A stretch of 6,185 nt of DNA from Gammaproteobacteria bacterium (GTDB lineage: Bacteria; Pseudomonadota; Gammaproteobacteria; HK1), in NCBI GenBank assembly GCA_020444775.1, contig JAGRHX010000867.1, forward strand, positions 1 through 6,185, given 5' to 3'. Both the position numbers and the translations under genes were made by a program. The notes below the pieces were generated by a model. That model had not been told where the DNA came from. It ran no database searches and worked only from the letters and a program-made list of their open reading frames with translations. This document shows, one piece after another, positions 1 to 4,431 of this stretch; the stretch's first letter is position 1, and each line of letters starts with the position of its first letter.

Positions 1-262
1 GCTCGCCAGGCATTGAATCGTCGCCGGCCGTCGGACCGGCACGCTGCGTCTGAACGTTCGGCGGTCGCGGAACTTGAGCACCGATGCTTGCCGGGATCGG
101 CGGTCCAGCCCGTGATCGCCATGAAACCAGGACACCACCGGGGCGCAGCCGACGCGAGAATGGCACGAAACGGACGGCACATCTTCGCCCTATGGACATG
201 GACGGTCGACGCCGCGGACTCACCATGCGCGGGATATCAGTAACCACAATGAAGGGTGTCTC
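1..262. other. Upstream region without a convincing gene
   Basis: No reading frame here has the look of a conserved protein. A + strand frame (13-243) and two - strand frames are open, but their products are Arg/Pro/Ser-rich low-complexity strings of the kind that high-GC DNA gives by chance. One - strand frame from ATG 123-121 stays open to the left edge (about 40 residues, starting MAITGWTADPGK); it could be the start of a gene that continues outside, but it has no clear ribosome-binding site. Small structures seen: the palindrome GAACGTTC at 52-59, a 9-bp direct repeat TCGGCGGTC at 58-66 and 97-105, and a GCCGG/CCGGC hairpin at 23-40 without a T-run. The region presumably carries the promoter for the gene at 263, but I cannot point to good -35 and -10 boxes. 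Confidence 0.5.
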
Positions 263-1240
263 ATGAACGAGCGTATCGGCATCGGCCTCATCGGCCTCGG
301 TTCCATCGGCCAGCGCATGCTTCGCAACGCCGCTCAGCACGCCCGGGTCCGTCCGGCGGTTGCCTTCGACCCGGATGGGGCCCGAAAGACGCAGGTCCTC
401 GCCGGCCACCCCGAGGTCGAATCCGTAGCGGACGTGCAGGCGCTGATCGAGCATCCCGATGTGGACGTGGTGTACGTGGCGTCGCCACCGGCCACCCACG
501 CCGCGCATGCAAGTGCTGCATTGGCCGCCGGCCGACCGGTGCTCTGCGAGAAACCCCTGGGTATCGACCTCGACGCGAGCCGTGCGCTGGTCGCACAGGC
601 GGCGGCCAGCGGGGTGCCGAACGCGGTCAACTTCATCTACGCCTCGGGCGCCGGGAACGCACTGGCCCGGACACTGGCCGCGGGCACCCTGGGGCGGGTG
701 CACGGCGCCGAGCTCGTGGTTCACGGCCGGGACTGGGCCGCACGACGCTACGCGGAAGCACCGTGGCTTGCGCGCGATGCCCAGGGCGGGCTGCTACGTG
801 AAGTGGTTTCGCACTATCTGTTCCTGTCCCAGCGTCTGTTCGGCACGGTCGAGGTGATTGACGCGCGCCTCGCCGGTGGCGAGGCGGACGGCGCCGCCGA
901 GACGCGCATCATCGCCGAGCTGCGCTGTGGGGGGGTGCCGGTGAGCCTGCTCGCCAGCACCGAGGGCGCGGGACCGGACCGCTTCGAGTACACGGTCTGG
1001 GGCGAGCGCGAGTCCCGCGCCACGGTCGGGCTGTACGGCCTCATCGGCAGTGATGGCGGGCCCTGGCAACCGGTCGGTGAGGTACCCGCCGATCCGGCCG
1101 CCCACTGGTTCAGCCAGCAGCTGGACAATATCGCCGACTGGGCTGGCGGTGGCACCCACAGCATGCCGGACTTCGAGGCGGCCTTCGCCGTGCAGACGGC
1201 GATAGAGGGTCTGCGGCGGATCGGGCGCGAGCGTGGATGA
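263..1240 (+). CDS. Gfo/Idh/MocA-family NAD(P)-dependent oxidoreductase
   Basis: A 325-residue cytosolic oxidoreductase of the family that oxidises or reduces sugars, inositols and related polyols, or reduces conjugated compounds, with NAD(P). The N-terminal Rossmann fold opens with the dinucleotide motif GLGSIG (residues 11-16); the second strand ends near D36. The family signature EKP is at 96-98, after a typical ASPPATHA segment (73-80). The C-terminal alpha/beta domain has GGLLREVVSH (175-184), where the family usually has Gly-Gly, an acidic residue and a catalytic His; here E180 and H184 fill those places. It ends with the family-typical THSMPDFEAAFAVQTAIEGL. Length is normal for the family. 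The start ATG is supported by GAAGGG at 251-256, six bases upstream. It faces away from any upstream gene in view and converges on the hydroxyacid dehydrogenase, so it appears to be its own unit. The substrate cannot be told from the sequence. Confidence 0.93.
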   Translation: MNERIGIGLIGLGSIGQRMLRNAAQHARVRPAVAFDPDGARKTQVLAGHPEVESVADVQALIEHPDVDVVYVASPPATHAAHASAALAAGRPVLCEKPLGIDLDASRALVAQAAASGVPNAVNFIYASGAGNALARTLAAGTLGRVHGAELVVHGRDWAARRYAEAPWLARDAQGGLLREVVSHYLFLSQRLFGTVEVIDARLAGGEADGAAETRIIAELRCGGVPVSLLASTEGAGPDRFEYTVWGERESRATVGLYGLIGSDGGPWQPVGEVPADPAAHWFSQQLDNIADWAGGGTHSMPDFEAAFAVQTAIEGLRRIGRERG

Positions 1241-1265
1241 GAGCCGGCCGCTCGACCCCTGCTGC

Positions 1266-1593
1266 CTAGCCGGTTGGCGAGGGCTCGAATCGAATACGGA
1301 GTTCCACCGAGTTGGCCCGGAGCAAGTCCATCTGGGCGTAGATCAGGGTCGTGAGACCGGCCATCTCAAGACATTCCTCGACCGTGACGGCGACCAGCAT
1401 CATCCACGACCGGGTCCCGAATAAAGGTGAGCGCACGCGAGACCAAGAATGATGGCCGCCAGCCCTCTGGCCACCCAGCCGGGGCTCAGCTCGATGTATG
1501 CCGCGGCGCGCACCGTCTCAGCCACTGGTCTTCGCCGTATGACGGCGGCCCGTACCGCGGCAGACACTTATCGAACGAGCTGATGATGACCAT
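1266..1593 (-). pseudogene. Probable frameshifted remnant of a small membrane protein
   Basis: Three consecutive - strand segments, each in a different frame, show GC-rich third codon positions and protein-like composition. Segment 1 starts at ATG 1593-1591 (MVIISSFDKCLPRYGPPSYG then EDQWLRR) and stops at 1488-1486; its frame is also open upstream for about 20 codons. Segment 2 (1567-1400, GTG start, 55 residues) carries one likely membrane helix, WVARGLAAIILGLACAHLY. Segment 3 (1403-1266, 45 residues) starts at overlapping ATG codons and has a second hydrophobic stretch with VEECLEMAG followed by LTTLIYAQMDLL. An EE-x-LEM-x-G pattern inside a last helix is something I associate with small predicted membrane proteins; that link is from memory. 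Both frame changes go the same way, and two one-base deletions would join the segments into about 110-130 residues. Alternatives are sequencing errors, or two real tiny genes coupled by an overlapping stop/start at 1400-1403. No family is assigned. Confidence 0.4.
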
Positions 1594-1745
1594 ACCGGGT
1601 CCTCGTACAATCCGTGTTTTCAAGACCTGGTCTATCGACCGCACACTCCATCACGAGCGTTTCACGAGCAGCCGTTTGCTGAAAACCGAGTACTGGCAGC
1701 CTCGCTCGGATTCCCCTGTCGAGATTTCAGTCGAGCAAGACTCGT
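1594..1745. other. Non-coding stretch downstream of the hydroxyacid dehydrogenase
   Basis: Between the stop codon of the - strand hydroxyacid dehydrogenase and the remnant described at 1266-1593 there is no convincing gene. The DNA is visibly less GC-rich than the flanking genes. It holds a 6-bp direct repeat GTCGAG at 1718-1723 and 1730-1735, separated by ATTTCA. A short CGAG/CTCG hairpin (about 1732-1744) sits just after the - strand stop but has only four pairs and no T-run, so it is not a convincing terminator. The first part may be the 5' end of the broken gene, whose frame is open up to about 1650. Confidence 0.4.
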
Positions 1746-2711
1746 CTAGTCGTCCATCTCCGGGATCACCCACAAGGGGGCCTCGCCGCGCGCTACACGC
1801 TGCACGTTGTCGAATCCGTTGCGCACCCGCGCGGTGTGGCTCTCGAGGGTCGGCCCGGCCAGGTGCGCTGTCAATACCACGTTGTCCAGCCCGAACAGTG
1901 GATTGTCCGGCGGTGGCGGCTCCTCGTCGAAGACGTCCAGACCGGCACCGGCGATCGTGCCGTTGCTCAGCGCCTCGTACAGCGCCGTCTCGTTGACCAC
2001 CGGGCCGCGAGCGGTGTTGACCAGGATTGCCGACGGCTTCATCAGCGCCAGCTCGCTGGCGCCGATCATGTGCCGGGTGCTGTCGTTGAGCGGTGTGTGC
2101 AGGCTCACCAGGTCCGCGCTGCGCAACAGCTCGTCCTTGAGTCTGAAGCGCACGCCGAGTGCATCTTCCTCCGCCTCGGTGAGTCGCTTGACGTCGTAGT
2201 AGATGAGATCGACGCCGAAGGCTCGCGCCAGCCGCGCGGTCTTCTTGCCGATCGTGCCCAGACCGATGATGCCCACGGTCTTGCCGCGCAGCTCGTGCAC
2301 TCGGGGCGTCTGGTTGCCGCGCCATTGACCCGCGCTGACGCTCTTGTGCTGCCAGGTGAGTCTTCGCAGACAGGCCAGCATCAGCAGCATGGCGTGCTCG
2401 GACACCGCGTTGGAATTGGCGCCGCCGTTGTTGGCAACCGGCACGCCGGCGCGCCGGGCGGCTTCGATGTCAGCCTCGTCGTAGCCTGCGCTGAGGAGCT
2501 GAATCAGCTTCAGTCGCGGCGCCTGGGCATACAGGTCGGACTGGATGAGACCGGCGACGAAGCCCATCAGATAGTCGGCCTCACCGATCGCGGCCCGGTA
2601 CTCGGCGCTACCGGCGGCGGCGACCGTGATCTCGAAACCCTTCGGGGTCATCTCGACGGCCGCGCCCGCGGCGTCCGGGAAGGGAGTGACGAAGACGATC
2701 CTGTTACCCAT
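1746..2711 (-). CDS. D-2-hydroxyacid dehydrogenase (NAD-dependent)
   Basis: A 321-residue cytosolic enzyme of the D-isomer-specific 2-hydroxyacid dehydrogenase family, which interconverts 2-oxo acids and D-2-hydroxy acids with NAD(H) or NADP(H). The NAD domain has GLGTIG at 150-155, with D173 in YYD at the end of the next strand, which favours NAD over NADP. The catalytic set is present: R235 in VNTARG, E264 in DVFDEEP and H283 in LTAHLAG. The usual Pro before the His is Ala here. Length is normal. The ATG is fixed by an in-frame TAG at 12-10 bases upstream, but there is no clear Shine-Dalgarno sequence; an arm of an inverted repeat occupies that place instead. It lies 84 bp downstream of the zinc alcohol dehydrogenase on the same strand and is probably co-transcribed with it. 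Glyoxylate/hydroxypyruvate reductase and phosphoglycerate-dehydrogenase-like roles are possible; the substrate is not resolved. Confidence 0.93.
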   Translation of the reverse strand: MGNRIVFVTPFPDAAGAAVEMTPKGFEITVAAAGSAEYRAAIGEADYLMGFVAGLIQSDLYAQAPRLKLIQLLSAGYDEADIEAARRAGVPVANNGGANSNAVSEHAMLLMLACLRRLTWQHKSVSAGQWRGNQTPRVHELRGKTVGIIGLGTIGKKTARLARAFGVDLIYYDVKRLTEAEEDALGVRFRLKDELLRSADLVSLHTPLNDSTRHMIGASELALMKPSAILVNTARGPVVNETALYEALSNGTIAGAGLDVFDEEPPPPDNPLFGLDNVVLTAHLAGPTLESHTARVRNGFDNVQRVARGEAPLWVIPEMDD

Positions 2712-2717
2712 GTCTTG

Positions 2718-2755
2718 GCGCTACGCTGCTTGGATGAGGCCCGCTATCGTAGCGC
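2718..2755. repeat. 8-bp perfect inverted repeat upstream of the hydroxyacid dehydrogenase start
   Basis: GCGCTACG at 2718-2725 is matched by its exact reverse complement CGTAGCGC at 2748-2755, with 22 bases between. On the - strand transcript the nearer arm lies 7-14 bases before the ATG, where a Shine-Dalgarno sequence would normally be. It could be a protein-binding operator or an RNA hairpin that affects initiation; the long loop makes a factor-independent terminator unlikely, and no T-run follows. Function is inference. Confidence 0.45.
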
Positions 2756-2771
2756 ACAACGCGCGCCGCAT

Positions 2772-2794
2772 TCGACACGTCCAGGGTCGACACG
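2772..2794. repeat. 8-bp direct repeat TCGACACG, two copies
   Basis: TCGACACG occurs at 2772-2779 and again at 2787-2794, a 15-bp period with 7 bases between. The pair starts right after the stop codon of the zinc alcohol dehydrogenase on the - strand. It lies in the same 84-bp gap as the inverted repeat at 2718-2755. It may be a regulator site or chance; nothing else supports either reading. Confidence 0.3.
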
Positions 2795-2795
2795 G

Positions 2796-3902
2796 TCAAG
2801 GGGCCGGCATGCGCAGCACCGGTTTGATGGTCCGACCGGACAGCATGTCGGCCACCGCCTCGTTGATGTCCGCCAGCTCGTAGTGGCGGACCAATCGGTC
2901 CACCGGTAGCTGGCCCTGTCGGTACAGCTCGATGAGCTCGGGCAGGAAATGCTGCACCTGCGACTCACCCTGCACGCAACCACACACCCGGCGACCGCGC
3001 TGGATGCGTTTCATCTCCACGCTCACCTCGACCCCGGGCGCCGCGCTGCCAACCAGACAGGCGGTGCCGCGTGGCCCCAGCACCTCGATGGCTGCGCGCA
3101 AGGACTCCGGGAAACCAGCCGCTTCGAGCGCGAAGCGGGCACCACCGTCGACGCTCTCTCGGATCCGTTCGACCAGCTCGGGCGCACGGGCGTCGAAGGT
3201 GTGGCTCGCGCCCAGCTCGCGCGCAAGCTCGAGCCTTGGCTCGTGGAGGTCGACCGCGACGATCGGCTCACAGCCCGCCAGGCGCGCCGCCATCAAGGCC
3301 GCGCAGCCGACCGTGCCGACCCCGAACACCACGAATGAATCACCGGCCACCGGCTTCAGGGTGTTCATCACCGCGCCGGCACCGGTGTTGACTCCACACG
3401 GGAACGCCGCTAGCACGTCCAACGGCAGGTCGTCCGGCACCTTGATGGTGTTGCGCCCGGTGGCGAGCGTGGTCGTGGCGAACGACGACTGCTGGAAGAA
3501 CGACCCGCACAGCGGCACGCCGGCCCGCTCGAAAGCGAGCGTACCGTCGATGCGCCGGCCGCTCTGCTTGAGACGCTGGCTGTGCAGGCAATAGCACTCG
3601 TAGCCGGCCCGGCACTCGGTACACTCACCGCAGGACGGACTGGCCATGATCACCGGATCTCCCTCACGCAGACCGGTCACGCCGGGTCCGACCGCGACCA
3701 CCACCCCGGCACCCTCGTGCCCATACACAGCCGGCCATGGCAAGCTCTCGAAGAAGCCGTCCCGCGCGTGTACGTCGGTCTGGCAGATGCCGCTGGCAAC
3801 CACCCGGACCTGCACCTCTCCCGGCCCCGGCGCGGCCACCTCCAGATCGTCGATTCGCCACGCTCCGCCGCGTTGCTCCATGATCGCCGCTGGTGTGCGC
3901 AT
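2796..3902 (-). CDS. Zinc-dependent alcohol dehydrogenase (medium-chain family)
   Basis: A 368-residue cytosolic medium-chain dehydrogenase that oxidises an alcohol to an aldehyde or ketone with NAD. Catalytic zinc ligands are C40 (in GICQTD), H62 followed by E63 (GHEG) and C169 (FPCGVNTGAG). The structural zinc site is complete, C91-x2-C94-x2-C97-x7-C105. The nucleotide-binding motif is GVGTVG at 194-199, and D218 at the end of the next strand favours NAD. The layout and the FPCGVNTGAG segment resemble aryl (benzyl) alcohol dehydrogenases and the glutathione-dependent formaldehyde dehydrogenase group. The residue after C40 is Gln where His is usual (GICHTD). The ATG has a good GGAG site (3913-3910), seven bases upstream. 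It is the first gene of the leftward pair and diverges from the cupin and monooxygenase genes, so a shared inducer is plausible. An alcohol-to-ketone step feeding the monooxygenase is inference. Confidence 0.94.
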   Translation of the reverse strand: MRTPAAIMEQRGGAWRIDDLEVAAPGPGEVQVRVVASGICQTDVHARDGFFESLPWPAVYGHEGAGVVVAVGPGVTGLREGDPVIMASPSCGECTECRAGYECYCLHSQRLKQSGRRIDGTLAFERAGVPLCGSFFQQSSFATTTLATGRNTIKVPDDLPLDVLAAFPCGVNTGAGAVMNTLKPVAGDSFVVFGVGTVGCAALMAARLAGCEPIVAVDLHEPRLELARELGASHTFDARAPELVERIRESVDGGARFALEAAGFPESLRAAIEVLGPRGTACLVGSAAPGVEVSVEMKRIQRGRRVCGCVQGESQVQHFLPELIELYRQGQLPVDRLVRHYELADINEAVADMLSGRTIKPVLRMPAP

Positions 3903-4062
3903 GTCTGTTCTCCAGGGTTGGTGAGGACTCGAGATCCGACGGATCGGGCGGTGCTACCCGCTTCCTGCCACTGGATCTGGATTCAACGACATCGGACCAT
4001 TGTGCGCAAAGATCCTGACAAGGACCCACGAGCACGCTCATCGAGCGATGGGAGACGAGGCG
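3903..4062. promoter_or_regulatory. Divergent control region between alcohol dehydrogenase and cupin genes
   Basis: This 160-bp gap must hold the promoters for the leftward dehydrogenase pair and the rightward cupin-monooxygenase pair. On the - strand a weak promoter candidate is TTGCGC (4009-4004), 17 bases, then TTGAAT (3986-3981); it matches the sigma-70 consensus poorly. For the + strand I see no good boxes. It contains two inverted repeats (3933-3945, and CATCG-AG-CGATG at 4039-4050) and a tandem CTGGAT at 3971-3982. The + strand frame is open from 4000, so part of it could be translated if a TTG start were used, but the ATG at 4063 is the better start. Confidence 0.55.
3933..3945. promoter_or_regulatory. 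Palindrome GATCCG-A-CGGATC, candidate operator
   Basis: A perfect 6-bp inverted repeat around one central A, lying 31-43 bases before the ATG of the alcohol dehydrogenase and inside the divergent gap. Its symmetry and position suit a dimeric regulator. If the weak promoter at 4009-3981 is real, the site would lie in the transcribed leader just past the start point, where a repressor could block elongation. No regulator gene is in the window. Chance occurrence is possible. Confidence 0.35.
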
Positions 4063-4329
4063 ATGAACCGAACAGAATTCGAGCAGAAGGCCATTGCGGA
4101 CGGCTACCAGGAGCCGGTGGAGGTGACCCACCCGGCCGAGATGTCCCGCGAGCCCCACAGCCACGGGTTCGATGCGCGTCTGCTGGTGCTGGGCGGTGAG
4201 CTGCGCATCGGCATCGATGGCAACAGCAGACGCTATCTGCCCGGCGAGGTCTGCCAGGTGGGTGCCGGCACCATGCATTCCGAGCAGACCGGCCGCGCGG
4301 GAGTCAGACTGCTGGTCGCGCGTCGCTGA
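4063..4329 (+). CDS. Small cupin-domain protein
   Basis: An 88-residue single-domain cupin, a compact beta-barrel that usually binds one metal ion. The first motif is seen at PHSHGFDARLLVLGGEL (31-47), with H32 and H34 as metal ligands and D37 near the place where many cupins have Glu. The second motif is G61-x5-GAG-x2-H72, with H72 the third His; the usual Pro of this motif is Gly. The ATG at 4063 is chosen because GGAG lies at 4051-4054, eight bases upstream; ATG 4048 and TTG 4000 are in-frame alternatives with weaker support and would add residues outside the barrel. It is 102 bp upstream of the monooxygenase on the same strand and probably shares its transcript. Such small cupins are found beside catabolic enzymes, but activity (isomerase, dioxygenase-like, ligand sensor) cannot be told. 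Confidence 0.85.
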   Translation: MNRTEFEQKAIADGYQEPVEVTHPAEMSREPHSHGFDARLLVLGGELRIGIDGNSRRYLPGEVCQVGAGTMHSEQTGRAGVRLLVARR

Positions 4330-4431
4330 GTGCTGCCGAGCAGCGACGCCGCCCAACGGCGCACGTAGCCCGGTCGGTCACTGCGTGCCCGCACCGCATC
4401 TTCTGTCGATGTTCCCGATACGGCCAATCAT

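Noticed and set aside
1..122. Possible start of a - strand gene running off the left edge (ATG 123-121)
   Set aside because: About 40 residues, no ribosome site, only moderate third-position bias, and a second - strand frame is just as open; not enough to call a gene.
13..243. Open + strand frame of 76 codons before the MocA-type gene
   Set aside because: Arg/His/Ala-rich product with no recognisable motif, no good ribosome site, and other frames equally open; typical of chance frames in high-GC DNA.
1265..1282. Hairpin CCTAGCC-GGTT-GGCGAGG after the MocA-type gene as a terminator
   Set aside because: Seven-position stem with an internal A-G mismatch and no T-run on either strand; it also overlaps the stop codon of the - strand remnant.
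1427..1996. Open + strand frame of 189 codons
   Set aside because: Its second half lies antisense over the well-supported hydroxyacid dehydrogenase, and its first half covers the - strand remnant; the product shows no family features.
1836..2909. Long + strand frame of 357 codons
   Set aside because: Antisense shadow of the hydroxyacid dehydrogenase and the end of the alcohol dehydrogenase, both of which have complete catalytic motifs.
4347..4361. Hairpin CGCCG-CCCAA-CGGCG between cupin and monooxygenase
   Set aside because: Only five pairs and no T-run; too weak to call a terminator, and it would split a likely operon.
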